NCBI RefSeq assembly: GCF_036226605.1
Contig: NZ_CP109000.1
Location: forward strand, 5,390,501-5,454,500
Source: Streptomyces sp. NBC_00704
Lineage (GTDB): Bacteria; Actinomycetota; Actinomycetes; Streptomycetales; Streptomycetaceae
Reading direction: 5' to 3'
Length of the DNA stretch: 64,000 nucleotides
How positions within the stretch are numbered: position 1 is the stretch's first letter; every line of letters starts with the position of its first letter. The notes below the pieces were generated by a model that was not told the DNA's origin, made no database searches, and saw nothing but the letters and a program-made list of their open reading frames with translations. Of the stretch, positions 7,213 through 16,753 are shown piece by piece. The translations under genes and the position numbers were made by a program.

Positions 7213-8431
7213 GCGCCCTCCAAGTCCCAGACAGCCGCGTCGCGTCCGCCGTACGGCGATGCTCCGTCGGATGCCGATGCCTGTCCATTGTCGCGTGCGA
7301 TCCCCGGTCCTCGGAGGGGTGTTCTCGCTCACCTTCCCGCTCACCTTCCCGGGCGGCTCCGCACGGGCATCCGCGGTGGGGCCGCACCGGCCGGGCGCGC
7401 CACTGGAGGGCGGGGGCGCTGACCTCCCAGCGTGCGGCTTCGCTCGCGGGGGCGCAGCCGTCGAGGAAGGCCAGGGCGTGGGCGGCGGCCAGCCCGGCGA
7501 CGGCGGTGGCCAGGGCCAGGTCACAGGCGCGTGCCGCTCGTCGTCCTCCGGAACGCCACTGGGCGATCAGCCTCGGCCAGGCCGGATCGCGGTCGATGCG
7601 CTCCTGCTGGAGACAGCCCGCGCACGCCGTCTCGCCCGGCAGGACCAGGGGGCCGACGACGCCGGTGCCCTCCACGACGCCCGTATAGAGGTGGGGCGTG
7701 CCCGAGGCGATCAGGGGCTCGGCCGCTTCGGGCGGGGGCGCGTGCACGGACACGTCGTCCCGCGGGGCGAGGATCACCAGACCGAAGGCCGGGGCGTCCG
7801 AGGCGTCCGGTGGTCCCGGGGCCTTGCGCGGCGGGCGGCCGGGTGCGGCCCGGCGTACGGCGCGGCGGGCGGACTCGTCCCGGCGTTCGCCGATCGCCTC
7901 GGCGGGCAGGCCGCCCGGAGCGACGTCCCCCGGCTCGACCCGGCCGCCGTCCCGTACGTCCACCTCGCCGACGCCTGCCCCCGACAGCAGGGCGGCCAGC
8001 ACCGCGCCGACCCGGCCCGCACCCCGCACCTGGACGCGCAGCCGGCGGCGGGCGGCCAGGCGTCCGATCGCGTCGCCCGGTTCCGGTGTGAGGAGGGAGA
8101 GGGCGGCGAGGTCGGGACGCAGCCGGTCCATGACCTCCGTCGTCTCCCGCAGGGCGTGGGCGTCCGGGCCGCCGCCGCGCGCGTCGTCCAGCAGCCCGGC
8201 CCGGGCCAGCCGCTCCACCAGCCGGTCGACGTGACCGTCGGGCAGATCCATGCGCCGGCCCTCCTCGCGCAGCAGTGCCAGTCCGCGCGTGCCGTCCAGC
8301 AGCTCCAGGAAACTCCCGGTGGCCGTGTCCACCGGGCCGAGTGTCAGTGCGTGCGCCGGTGTCATCCCGAACTGCACCGTGTTGAGGTCACGCCAGCCGC
8401 GCCGTAGCGCGGGCTTCATCGTCGGATGCAT
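7205..8431 (-). CDS. ThiF/E1-like adenylyltransferase-family protein (unknown role)
   Basis: The 408-residue protein begins at ATG 8431 (alternative ATG 8419). An N-terminal part resembling a peptide-binding winged helix (GRRMDLPDGHVDRLVERL) precedes a Rossmann-like region with VRGAGRVGAVLAALL. A CAGCLQQERIDRDPAWP segment and a late CPCG follow, four cysteines that could form the zinc site found in E1-like enzymes. Similar architecture occurs in the leader-binding ThiF-like proteins of azole-forming RiPP clusters, but no precursor peptide or dehydrogenase is nearby. The Rossmann core looks degenerate, and I cannot point to the usual catalytic Arg/Asp set. It overlaps the ABC1 kinase gene by eight bases, suggesting a joint function. 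Confidence 0.7.
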   Translation of the reverse strand: MHPTMKPALRRGWRDLNTVQFGMTPAHALTLGPVDTATGSFLELLDGTRGLALLREEGRRMDLPDGHVDRLVERLARAGLLDDARGGGPDAHALRETTEVMDRLRPDLAALSLLTPEPGDAIGRLAARRRLRVQVRGAGRVGAVLAALLSGAGVGEVDVRDGGRVEPGDVAPGGLPAEAIGERRDESARRAVRRAAPGRPPRKAPGPPDASDAPAFGLVILAPRDDVSVHAPPPEAAEPLIASGTPHLYTGVVEGTGVVGPLVLPGETACAGCLQQERIDRDPAWPRLIAQWRSGGRRAARACDLALATAVAGLAAAHALAFLDGCAPASEAARWEVSAPALQWRARPVRPHRGCPCGAAREGEREGEREHPSEDRGSHATMDRHRHPTEHRRTADATRLSGTWRAHV

Positions 8432-8670
8432 CGAAGGCCCCCGTATGCCTGGAAACTCCCCGTCATGTCGGCGGAGCGGGGCGTGGGGTGTCCTCGCTCC
8501 GCCGGCGAGTGCCAGCATGCCCGGGCCCGCCGGAGGCCGCCGAAAGTTGTCCACAGGCAGCGGCGTTCATCGTACGAATGCGTCGGACGAGGCAAACGCG
8601 GCTGGAGAGATCGAAACCGAACCGCCCCGGGGTCGGGACTTCCCCCGTGTGCAGCGGGTAACGTCGGGGC

Positions 8671-9267
8671 GTGTCCGCCGACCCACTGCACCGCGCCGGA
8701 ACACCACAGCGCAGTACGACGAGCCAGCCGCCGAGCGGCTCACGGGCGAGCGCCATCGAGGTCCGCAGGAGCGCCCGTCGACGTCGGACGGTCTCCGCGT
8801 ACCGTGAGGGCGACCGCACCATCGTGCTCATCCCCGCCCGGATGTCCGAGGCCGAGGAGCAACGCTGGGTGAACGTCATGCTCGACAAGCTCGCCGCCCA
8901 GGAGAGCCGGCGGGTGCCGGGGGACGCCGAGCTGGCCGAGCGTGCGGAGCGGCTGTCGGCCCAGTGTTTCGGGGGCCGGGCCCGGCCCGCCTCGGTGCGC
9001 TGGGTGACCAACCAGAACACCCGGTGGGGGTCGTGCACCCCGGCCGAGGGCAGCATCCGGCTGTCGCACCGCCTGAAGGGCATGCCCGAGTACGTCATCG
9101 ACTACGTCCTCGCCCACGAGCTCGCGCATCTGCTCGTGCCCGGTCACGGGCCCGACTTCTGGCGGCTGCTGGAGGCGTACCCGCGCACCGAGCGTGCGCG
9201 CGGCTACCTGGAGGGCGTCGTCGCGGCCGAGCGGCTGCCCCACCCTCCGGGCGCACGCGGGGAGTGA
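8671..9267 (+). CDS. YgjP-like zinc metallopeptidase-domain protein
   Basis: This 198-residue protein from GTG 8671 contains the YgjP/DUF45 signature: TRWGSC, then IRLSHRL, then the zinc motif HELAHL, then a downstream His in PGHGPDFW. The fold is a minimal metallopeptidase related to SprT and WLM proteins; the physiological substrate is not established. About 60 N-terminal residues are basic and probably disordered. The gene is divergent from the ThiF-like/ABC1 pair across about 240 bases, which must hold both promoters, though I cannot define them. Confidence 0.82.
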   Translation: MSADPLHRAGTPQRSTTSQPPSGSRASAIEVRRSARRRRTVSAYREGDRTIVLIPARMSEAEEQRWVNVMLDKLAAQESRRVPGDAELAERAERLSAQCFGGRARPASVRWVTNQNTRWGSCTPAEGSIRLSHRLKGMPEYVIDYVLAHELAHLLVPGHGPDFWRLLEAYPRTERARGYLEGVVAAERLPHPPGARGE

Positions 9268-9409
9268 CCTGCTCCGCGCGCGGTGAGCACGTCCGCCCCC
9301 GGGCGACGCCGGTTGTGTACCGGGTCTGTACCGACATCGTGCGTTGTCCGACTTTGCCGTTAGCCTGACGCGACGCACTCGCAATCGGGATGGGGGACGG
9401 TCGTTACGC

Positions 9410-11095
9410 ATGCCCAGGGAATTCCAGCGCGGCCACAAGGCCAAGATCAGTGACCTCACCGCGGGCACCGATCTGTACGTAGGCGTGCAGATCACCGCAC
9501 CCGGCCTGACCTTCGACATCAGCTGCTTCGGCCTCGACGCCGACGAGCGGCTCTCGGACGACCGGTACTTCGTCTTCTTCAACCAGCCGAAGTCCCCGGA
9601 GGAGTCCATCCAGCTCCTGGGCCCCCAGGCCGGAGACACGGAGTCCTTCCGCGTCACCCTCGACCGGATCCCGTCGCAGATCCACAAGCTCTCCTTCACC
9701 GCGACCGTCGACGGCGCCGGCCAGATGTCGCAGATCGGTCCCGGGTATCTGCGCATCGTCGCGGGCGGCGAGGAGGTGGCCCGCTACGCGTTCAGCGGCG
9801 CGGAGTTCACCACCGAGCGGGCCGTGATGCTGGGCGACGTCTACCTGAAGGACGTCTGGCGGTTCGCGGCCGTCGGGCAGGGTTTCGACGGCGGTCTGGA
9901 CGCGCTGCTGAAGAACTTCGGCGGCGAGGTCGCGGAGGAGGAGGCCCCGGCTGCGCCCCCCGCGCCCGCGCAGCCCCAGGCCGGCGGCGCCGCTCCCGGC
10001 TTCGCTCCGCCCGCGTTCGGCGCGCCCCCGGCCCCCGCCCCGCACCAGCCGCAGCCCGCTCCGTACCAGCCGCAGCCCGCCGCCCAGGGCTTCGCGCCCC
10101 CGCCCGGCGCGACGCCGCCGCCCGCCCCGGCGCCCGCGCCCTCGGTGCACGCCGCTCCGACCATCGTCGCGCCCCTGGCCCCGCCCGGCGGCGGCCATGT
10201 CCCGCCCCCGGCCCCCGCCCCGGCGCCCTACGGCCAGCCCCAGCAGCCCTACGGGCACGGCCCGGCGCCGACCGCGCCCATGCCGCCCGGCTACGGTCAG
10301 CAGCCCCAGGCTCCGCAGGCCCCGCCCGGCTACGGGCAGCCCGCTCCGCCGCCCGGCTACGGCCAGCAGCCGCCGTTCGGGCAGGTCCCGGGCCAGCAGG
10401 CCTACGGTGTGCCGCAGGGCGCCCCGCAGGGCGGCGCCGGTGTGGCCGCCGCACTCCAGCAGTTCAAGGAGACGCCCACCGGGCAGCGCTGGACGCAGCA
10501 GAACAAGAAGCTGATCCGCGTCGACCTCGGCATGGGCGGCCAGCCGGTGCTCGCCCGCCAGGGCAGCATGGTCCTCTACCAGGGCAAGGTCGACTTCAGC
10601 TACAAGGGCGCCGGGTTCGCCGGCCGGATCGTCGGCAACGCCACCGGCCAGGAGATGCAGCTGATGCGCTGCACCGGCCAGGGGCAGGTCTTCCTCGCCG
10701 AGAACTCCACCCATGTACACCCCATCGAACTCCAGGGTGACGCCATCTGCGTCTCCGCCGAGAACGTCCTCGCCTTCGACGAGAGCCTCCAGTACGAGGT
10801 CCGTCGCATCGAAGGGCACGGCATCCCCGGCGGCGCGCTGTTCACCATGCAGTTCCAGGGCACCGGCACGATCGTCGTCAAGACGCACGGCACGCCCGTC
10901 GTCCTGCCGGTCACGCCCACCACGTTCGCCGACTGCAACGCCGTCGTCGCCTGGTCGGCCGCCGCCCAGGTGGTCGTCTCCAGTCAGGTGCGGATGCGCC
11001 GCAACGCCTACCCCGGCGACACCGGAGAGAGCGTCAACCTCCAGTTCCGGGGAGCTCCCGGCAACTTCATCGTCGTCCAGCCGTACGAGGTCTGA
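9410..11095 (+). CDS. TerD-domain / AIM24-domain fusion protein
   Basis: The 561-residue protein starts at ATG 9410 behind GGGGGACGG. Residues about 1-180 form a TerD/CABP1 domain, with DISCFGLDADERLSDDRYFVF containing the acidic calcium-binding type motif. Residues about 190-345 are a Pro/Ala/Gln/Gly linker with repeated PPGYGQ units. Residues about 350-561 form an AIM24 domain (RVDLGMGGQPVLARQGSMV through FIVVQPYEV). TerD proteins belong to tellurite and stress-response systems; AIM24 is a beta-rich domain of unknown biochemical role. Two stand-alone AIM24 genes follow with 11- and 18-base gaps, so the three form one operon. No tellurite function can be inferred from sequence alone. Confidence 0.88.
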   Translation: MPREFQRGHKAKISDLTAGTDLYVGVQITAPGLTFDISCFGLDADERLSDDRYFVFFNQPKSPEESIQLLGPQAGDTESFRVTLDRIPSQIHKLSFTATVDGAGQMSQIGPGYLRIVAGGEEVARYAFSGAEFTTERAVMLGDVYLKDVWRFAAVGQGFDGGLDALLKNFGGEVAEEEAPAAPPAPAQPQAGGAAPGFAPPAFGAPPAPAPHQPQPAPYQPQPAAQGFAPPPGATPPPAPAPAPSVHAAPTIVAPLAPPGGGHVPPPAPAPAPYGQPQQPYGHGPAPTAPMPPGYGQQPQAPQAPPGYGQPAPPPGYGQQPPFGQVPGQQAYGVPQGAPQGGAGVAAALQQFKETPTGQRWTQQNKKLIRVDLGMGGQPVLARQGSMVLYQGKVDFSYKGAGFAGRIVGNATGQEMQLMRCTGQGQVFLAENSTHVHPIELQGDAICVSAENVLAFDESLQYEVRRIEGHGIPGGALFTMQFQGTGTIVVKTHGTPVVLPVTPTTFADCNAVVAWSAAAQVVVSSQVRMRRNAYPGDTGESVNLQFRGAPGNFIVVQPYEV

Positions 11096-11106
11096 GGGAG
11101 CCCGTC

Positions 11107-11787
11107 ATGAACCAGCCGCTCGCGGGCTACGCCCCCGCACCCGTCACCGCCCGCATGGAGAACCACGGCAACCACATGCTGAAGGTCGCCATGCAGACCG
11201 GCAACGACCTCTTCGCGCGCGTGGGCTCCATGGTCGCCTACGAGGGCTTCGTCCAGTACGAGCCCAACCCGCCGGCCGTGCGCCAGATCGCACGCGACTG
11301 GATGACCGGCGAGGGCGCGCCCCTGATGAAGTGCACCGGCGACGGTCTGCTGTACCTCGCCGACTACGGTGCGAACGTCGTCGTGATCAACCTCAACGGC
11401 GACGGCATCTCCGTCAACGCCACCAACCTGCTCGCCTTCGACGCGCACCTCACCTGGGGCGTCGAGCGCGTCAAGGGCCTCGCGAAGTTCGCCGGCCAGG
11501 GGCTGTGGAACACCAAGATCTCCGGGCAGGGCTGGGTCGCGCTGACGTCCCGGGGCAAGCCGATCGTGGTCGACTGCGGCGGCGGCGAGGACGAGACGTA
11601 CGTCGACCCCGACGCGCTCGTCGCCTGGTCCCCGAACCTGAAGGTGAAGGGCAAGCGCAGCTTCAAGGCGCAGTCGCTCATCGGCCGGGGCAGCGGCGAG
11701 GCCTACCAGATGGCCTTCTCCGGCCAGGGCATCGTCGTCGTCCAGCCCAGCGAGGACAGCACCGACCGCCTCCGGGTCCGGGGCTGA
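11107..11787 (+). CDS. AIM24 family protein (second of three)
   Basis: The 226-residue protein is essentially one AIM24 domain, with the recurring pattern LFARVGSMVAYEGFV, then MKCTGDGLLYLAD, then GQGIVVVQPS. It has no signal peptide and no membrane helix. It sits second in the operon headed by the TerD-AIM24 fusion. The three AIM24 copies have diverged enough to suggest separate subunits of one assembly rather than a recent duplication. Function is unknown. Confidence 0.85.
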   Translation: MNQPLAGYAPAPVTARMENHGNHMLKVAMQTGNDLFARVGSMVAYEGFVQYEPNPPAVRQIARDWMTGEGAPLMKCTGDGLLYLADYGANVVVINLNGDGISVNATNLLAFDAHLTWGVERVKGLAKFAGQGLWNTKISGQGWVALTSRGKPIVVDCGGGEDETYVDPDALVAWSPNLKVKGKRSFKAQSLIGRGSGEAYQMAFSGQGIVVVQPSEDSTDRLRVRG

Positions 11788-11805
11788 GGGGGAGCCAGAA
11801 ACGTC

Positions 11806-12561
11806 ATGCAGAGCCCACTTTTCGCGCACAACGACTCGCAGACCCAGGAACGCTGGAGTCTGCAGAACAAGCAGATGCTCCGGGTCACCCTGGAGGGCCA
11901 CGACGACATCCTCGCCCGCAAGGGCACGATGGTCGCCTACCAGGGCCTGATGGAGTTCGACGCCGAGTTCCAGAACCGCCAGCAGGGACGCGCGCGTGCG
12001 TACACCGGCGAGGGGCTGGACCTGATGCGCTGCCACGGGCAGGGCACGGTCTACCTCGCCAACCTCGCCCAGCACATCCATGTGATGGAGGTGGAGCAGG
12101 ACGGCCTGACCGTGGACAGCAGCTATGTGCTCGCCATGGACTCCTCGCTGCACCACGAGGTCATCGCCGTCGACAGCCTCTACGGCATCTCCGGCTCCGG
12201 CAAGTACCAGCTCAACATCACCGGCCGCGGCAAGGTCGCCCTGATGACCTCGGGCGCGCCCCTGCTGATGCAGGTCACCCCGGACAAGTACGTCAACTGC
12301 GACGCCGACGCCATCGTCGCCTGGTCCACCGGGCTGCGGGTGCAGATGCAGGCGCAGACGCACTCCTCCGGCGTGTGGCGCCGGCGCGGCAACACCGGTG
12401 AGGGCTGGGAGCTGAGCTTCATGGGCTCCGGCTACGCGCTGGTGCAGCCCAGCGAGCTGCTGCCGCCGCAGAACGCGGGCATCGGCTCCGGCCTGGCCGC
12501 CCAGTACGGCATGGGTCAGCAGGGGGCGCGTGGTCAGAACCAGGGCAACGTCTGGAGCTGA
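11806..12561 (+). CDS. AIM24 family protein (third of three)
   Basis: The 251-residue AIM24-domain protein has the same motif order as its neighbours (ILARKGTMVAYQGLMEF, then MRCHGQGTVYLAN, then GYALVQPSE), plus a short Gly/Gln-rich tail. The start at ATG 11806 follows GGGGGAGCC. It is the last gene of the TerD-AIM24 operon and is followed by a nested hairpin shared with the convergent Nudix gene. Function is unknown. Confidence 0.85.
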   Translation: MQSPLFAHNDSQTQERWSLQNKQMLRVTLEGHDDILARKGTMVAYQGLMEFDAEFQNRQQGRARAYTGEGLDLMRCHGQGTVYLANLAQHIHVMEVEQDGLTVDSSYVLAMDSSLHHEVIAVDSLYGISGSGKYQLNITGRGKVALMTSGAPLLMQVTPDKYVNCDADAIVAWSTGLRVQMQAQTHSSGVWRRRGNTGEGWELSFMGSGYALVQPSELLPPQNAGIGSGLAAQYGMGQQGARGQNQGNVWS

Positions 12562-12573
12562 CCGTCCGGCACG

Positions 12574-12631
12574 GTGAACCGGCGTGAGGGGCGGCCGCCC
12601 AACAGGCCGCCCCCTCCGTCCGCCGGTTCAC
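12574..12631. terminator. Nested bidirectional terminator
   Basis: An 11-bp outer stem (GTGAACCGGCG 12574-12584 with CGCCGGTTCAC 12621-12631) encloses an inner G/C stem of about ten pairs (GAGGGGCGGC with GCCGCCCCCTC, one bulge). It lies between two convergent operons. Confidence 0.75.
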
Positions 12632-12655
12632 AGCCGCGCGCGGGACCCGGTGTGC

Positions 12656-13171
12656 TCACAGCCGCGCGCGGGTCGCCTCCAGGAGCCGTACGACCGAATC
12701 GTCGGCGACCTCCGCCACCTGCGCGTACGGGAACCAGCGCAGGTCCAGGGACTCGTCGCTGATGGCCTCCACGGACCCGGCGGGGGCCAGTGCCGCGTAC
12801 TGGACGTCGTAGTGCCAGGCGCACGGCGTCCGATGGCGGTCGAGGCGGACCGGGCCGCCGGGCAGCAGGGTCAGCCCCGGCACGCCCGACTCCTCGGCGC
12901 CCTCACGCAGGGCGGCGGCCGCCAGCGTCCCGTCGGCCGGCTCGCAGTGCCCGCCCGTCTGGAGCCACATCCGCAGCTTCCTGTGGAGCGTCAGCAGGAC
13001 CCGCTCCCGCTCGGGGTCGATCACCAGCGCGCTCGCCGTGACGTGCCCCTCCCGGCAGGCCTTCCACATGCCGTCCGGATGCGCCTCCAGATGGTCCAGG
13101 TAGGAACGGCGCAGCTCTTCCTGGCCCTCGTACCCCTTCAGGACGAGGACCGCGTCGTCGTACAGGCTCAC
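12656..13171 (-). CDS. Nudix hydrolase
   Basis: The 171-residue protein has a Nudix box in the form GGHCEPADGTLAAAALREGAEESG, shortened but with the RE..EE core. The N-terminal segment MSLYDDAVLVLKGYEGQ is characteristic of a small actinobacterial subgroup. GTG 13171 overlaps the stop codon of the upstream metalloprotease-like gene (GTGA), so the two are co-translated. The substrate is not predictable; a nucleotide or sugar-nucleotide diphosphate is likely. Confidence 0.85.
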   Translation of the reverse strand: MSLYDDAVLVLKGYEGQEELRRSYLDHLEAHPDGMWKACREGHVTASALVIDPERERVLLTLHRKLRMWLQTGGHCEPADGTLAAAALREGAEESGVPGLTLLPGGPVRLDRHRTPCAWHYDVQYAALAPAGSVEAISDESLDLRWFPYAQVAEVADDSVVRLLEATRARL

Positions 13172-14643
13172 TCGGCGCCGTCGCCCCCGGAGTCGTGGTC
13201 GTCGTCGGTCTTCGGCGCGTCGTCCTTCGTGAGGTCCGGCTTCCCGCCCCCGCCGCCGCTCGCGGCCTCGCCGAGCATCTTGTCCAGCTCGGAGAAGTCC
13301 ATGTGCTCGCGGTGCACGAAGCCGTCCGGGTCGTCCAGGTCGGAGGCCGTGGGCAGCATGTCCGGGTGCGCCCACAGCGCGTCCCGGCCGTCGACCCCGC
13401 GCGCGTCCGTCAGCGAGGCCCACAGGCGGGACGCGTCGCGCAGCCGGCGCGGGCGCAGCTCCAGGCCGATCAGCGTGGCGAACGTCTGCTCCGCGGGGCC
13501 GCCGGTGGCGCGACGACGGCGCAGCGTCTCGCGCAGCGCGTCGGCGGACGACAGGCGCGGCTTCGCGGCCGCGTGCACCACCGCGTCCACCCAGCCCTCG
13601 ACGAGCGCCAGGGCCGTCTCCAGACGGGCCAGCGCGGCCTTCTGCTCCGGGGTGTCCTCCGGCTGGAACATGCCCTGTTGCAGGGCGTCCTGAAGCTGCT
13701 CGGGGTTCTGCGGGTCGAACTGGCCGACGACGTCCTCCAGCTTCGCGGTGTCGACCTTGATCCCCCGCGCGTAGCCCTCGACCGCGCCGAACAGGTGCGA
13801 GCGCAGCCAGGGCACGTGCGCGAACAGACGCTGGTGCGCGGCCTCGCGCAGGGCCAGGTACAGCCGCACCTCGTCCTGGGGCACGCCCAGGTCCTTGCCG
13901 AACGTCGCGATGTTGACGGGCAGCAGCGCCGCGCGGCCGGCCGGGCCGAGCGGAAGTCCGATGTCGGTCGAGCCGACGACCTCGCCCGCCAGGACGCCGA
14001 CGGCCTGTCCGATCTGGGAGCCGAACATCGCCCCGCCCATCGAGCGCATCATGCCGATCAGCGGGCCGGCCATGGCCTGCATCTCCTCCGGCAGGACGTC
14101 GCCCATGGCGGCGCCGACGCGTTCGGCGACCGGGTCGACGAGTTCCTTCCAGGCGGGCAGGCTGGCCTCGACCCACTCCGCGCGCGACCACGCCACCGCG
14201 GAGCCGGCGCCGGAGGGCAGCGAGGTGGCGTCGTCCAGCCACAGGTCGGCCAGGCGGACGGCCTCCTGCACGGCCGTGCGCTCGGCGGAGCCGACGCTCG
14301 CGTCCTTCACGCCGTCGGAGGTGCCCTGCGAGACCGTCTGGCGGGCGATCTGCTTGGCCATGTCCCAGTTCACCGGGCCGCCCTCGTACGAGAGCATCTG
14401 GCCGAGCTGCTGGAACGCGGCGCCCAGGTCGTTGGGGTTCAGCGAGCCGAACATCGCCGCCAGGGGGTTGTCGGCGCCGGGGCCGCCCGGAGCGCCGAAG
14501 CCTCCGGCGCCGGGCAGCCCGCCGAAGCCGAACGGGTTGGCCGGTCCCTGACCACCGCCGCTCTGCGAGTCCTTCTTCTTGCCCTCGTCGCCGTCTTCCG
14601 GCTCCTCCGGCGGAAGGCCGAATCCGAATGGGGTGTCACTCAC
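13168..14643 (-). CDS. Zinc-dependent metalloprotease family protein (DUF2342/zincin_2)
   Basis: The 491-residue protein has a Gly/Pro-rich N-terminal 60 residues (NPFGFGGLPGAGGFG). A helical zincin-like domain follows, with the conserved REAAHQRLFAHVPWL and EGWVDAVVHAAA segments of the DUF2342 family, then a polar acidic tail. The classical HExxH is not intact, so the protease label is by family only. GTG 14643 is chosen because GAGGAA lies six bases upstream; an ATG-initiated extension into upstream sequence has no ribosome site. It forms an operon with the Nudix gene and is divergent from the SDR gene. Confidence 0.82.
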   Translation of the reverse strand: MSDTPFGFGLPPEEPEDGDEGKKKDSQSGGGQGPANPFGFGGLPGAGGFGAPGGPGADNPLAAMFGSLNPNDLGAAFQQLGQMLSYEGGPVNWDMAKQIARQTVSQGTSDGVKDASVGSAERTAVQEAVRLADLWLDDATSLPSGAGSAVAWSRAEWVEASLPAWKELVDPVAERVGAAMGDVLPEEMQAMAGPLIGMMRSMGGAMFGSQIGQAVGVLAGEVVGSTDIGLPLGPAGRAALLPVNIATFGKDLGVPQDEVRLYLALREAAHQRLFAHVPWLRSHLFGAVEGYARGIKVDTAKLEDVVGQFDPQNPEQLQDALQQGMFQPEDTPEQKAALARLETALALVEGWVDAVVHAAAKPRLSSADALRETLRRRRATGGPAEQTFATLIGLELRPRRLRDASRLWASLTDARGVDGRDALWAHPDMLPTASDLDDPDGFVHREHMDFSELDKMLGEAASGGGGGKPDLTKDDAPKTDDDHDSGGDGAE

Positions 14644-14835
14644 GGGGTTCCTCGGCTGGTAAGGCCACCGGTCATCGGCCGGCGGCGACTGCCCTGCAAC
14701 ACCACCCAGCGTAGACACCCCGGCTCGATCGGGCCTCGGTGCTTCGCCGACTGCCGGCCTGCGGCAGGATGGATGCCACCTGGTACGTACGCGTCACTCG
14801 CGCCCGTATGCCAAGACAACCGCTGGAGACACCTG

Positions 14836-15945
14836 GTGAGTTCCCCAGATCCGCAGGTTCGCGCAGCGCGAAACCGATCGACCCCGGGCGGTTCGCGCGG
14901 GCCCGTCGTCGCCGTGACCGGCGCGGCGAACGGGGTGGGCGCGCAGCTCACCCAGCGTCTCGCCGCGTCGGAGGAGGTCAAACAGGTCGTCGCCATCGAC
15001 GAGCGGCGCGGTGAGTGCGGGGCGGCGCAGTGGCACATCCTCGACGTCCGCGACCCGGCGATCGCCGACAAACTGCGCGGGGCGGACGTCGTCGTCCATC
15101 TCGCACTCGACCTCGACCTGGGGAGTGACGCCGCCGCCCGGACGGCCTACAACGTGCGCGGTACGCAGACCGTGCTGACGGCCGCGGCGGCGGCCGGCGT
15201 GCACCGGGTCGTGCTGTGCACCTCCGCCATGGTCTACGGAGCGCTGGAGGACAACGAGCTGCCGCTGTCCGAGGACGCCGAGCTGCGGGCGACGGCCGAG
15301 GCGACCGGCGTGGGCGACCTCCTGGAGATCGAACGGCTCGCGCGGCGCGCGCCCCGGGCGCATCCGGGGCTCAACGTCACCGTGGTGCGGCCCGCGATCC
15401 TGGTCGGCGGCACGGACACCGCGCTGACCCGGTACTTCGAGTCGCCGCGGCTGCTCGTCGTGACGGGGTCGCGGCCCGCCTGGCAGTTCTGCCACGTCGA
15501 GGACCTGGTGAGCGCCCTGGAGTACGCCGTCCTGGAGAAGGTCGACGGGGAGCTGGCCGTCGGGTGCGACGGGTGGCTGGAACAGGAGGAGGTCGAGGAG
15601 CTCAGCGGGATCCGCCGGATGGAGCTGCCGTCGGCGGTCGCGCTGGGCGCGGCGGCCCGGCTGCACCGGATCGGGCTGACGCCGTCCCCGGCGGGCGACC
15701 TGGCCTACACGATGTACCCCTGGGTGGTGAGCGGGAGCCGGCTGCACGACGCGGGATGGCGGCCGCGCTGGACCAACGAGGAGGTCCTCGCCGAGCTGCT
15801 GGAGGAGGTCTCCGGGCGGCACACCGTCGTCGGGCGGCGGCTGGGACGCAAGGACGCGACCGCGGCGGGCGCGGCCGGCGCGACGGTCGCCCTGCTGGGC
15901 GCCGCGGCCGTCGTGCGGCGCGCCAGGAAGGCCCGCCGCAGGTGA
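14836..15945 (+). CDS. SDR-family NAD-dependent epimerase/dehydratase, membrane-tethered
   Basis: The 369-residue protein begins at GTG 14836. An extended-SDR fold is shown by VAVTGAANGVGAQL (dinucleotide loop), ILDVRDP, VVVHLALDLD and CTSAMVYG, where the Tyr follows the Ser-containing strand. The downstream YxxxK lysine is not in the usual form, so catalysis is uncertain. The last 40 residues form a short hydrophobic Ala-rich helix followed by RRARKARRR, a plausible C-terminal membrane anchor. It is divergent from the zincin-like gene. The substrate is unknown, probably a nucleotide sugar or isoprenoid. Confidence 0.82.
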   Translation: MSSPDPQVRAARNRSTPGGSRGPVVAVTGAANGVGAQLTQRLAASEEVKQVVAIDERRGECGAAQWHILDVRDPAIADKLRGADVVVHLALDLDLGSDAAARTAYNVRGTQTVLTAAAAAGVHRVVLCTSAMVYGALEDNELPLSEDAELRATAEATGVGDLLEIERLARRAPRAHPGLNVTVVRPAILVGGTDTALTRYFESPRLLVVTGSRPAWQFCHVEDLVSALEYAVLEKVDGELAVGCDGWLEQEEVEELSGIRRMELPSAVALGAAARLHRIGLTPSPAGDLAYTMYPWVVSGSRLHDAGWRPRWTNEEVLAELLEEVSGRHTVVGRRLGRKDATAAGAAGATVALLGAAAVVRRARKARRR

Positions 15946-16144
15946 TCTCGAGGACGTGAGGGCGTGAGGGCGTGACCTCGGGGGCGTGCGGGAGGGGATC
16001 CCCCGCCGTCCCCGCCGCTCCCGCTGCCCTGCTGCGTCGCCGCCGCGGCGGGGCGTCTTTCGTAGGACGCTCCGAAGCGGCACGCGCGTGTGCCGGGTGA
16101 TCACGCTATTCCGGCCCGTCTCCCGGGTGCGGCACGATGGGGGT

Positions 16145-16606
<462 letters not shown>

Positions 16607-16753
16607 CCAGGGGCTCGGGCGGGCGTGGCCGCGGCCGGCGTCCGGTCACCCGTCCGGTTGCGTAACCGCACCCCTGCCGTGAGCGTTGTCCCTGCGGACG
16701 GTTAATCTGCTGATCAGTCAGTTGCGGTGGTTCGTCGGGGTTGGGAGGTCGTC

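Noticed and set aside
7205..12561. RiPP (azole-type) biosynthetic cluster centred on the ThiF-like gene
   Set aside because: No precursor peptide, YcaO protein, dehydrogenase or transporter is present; only the ThiF-like fold suggests it.
13195..15945. Very long plus-strand ORF covering the zincin-like gene
   Set aside because: Its first half is antisense to a well-supported gene and its second half is the SDR gene in the same frame. The real start is GTG 14836.
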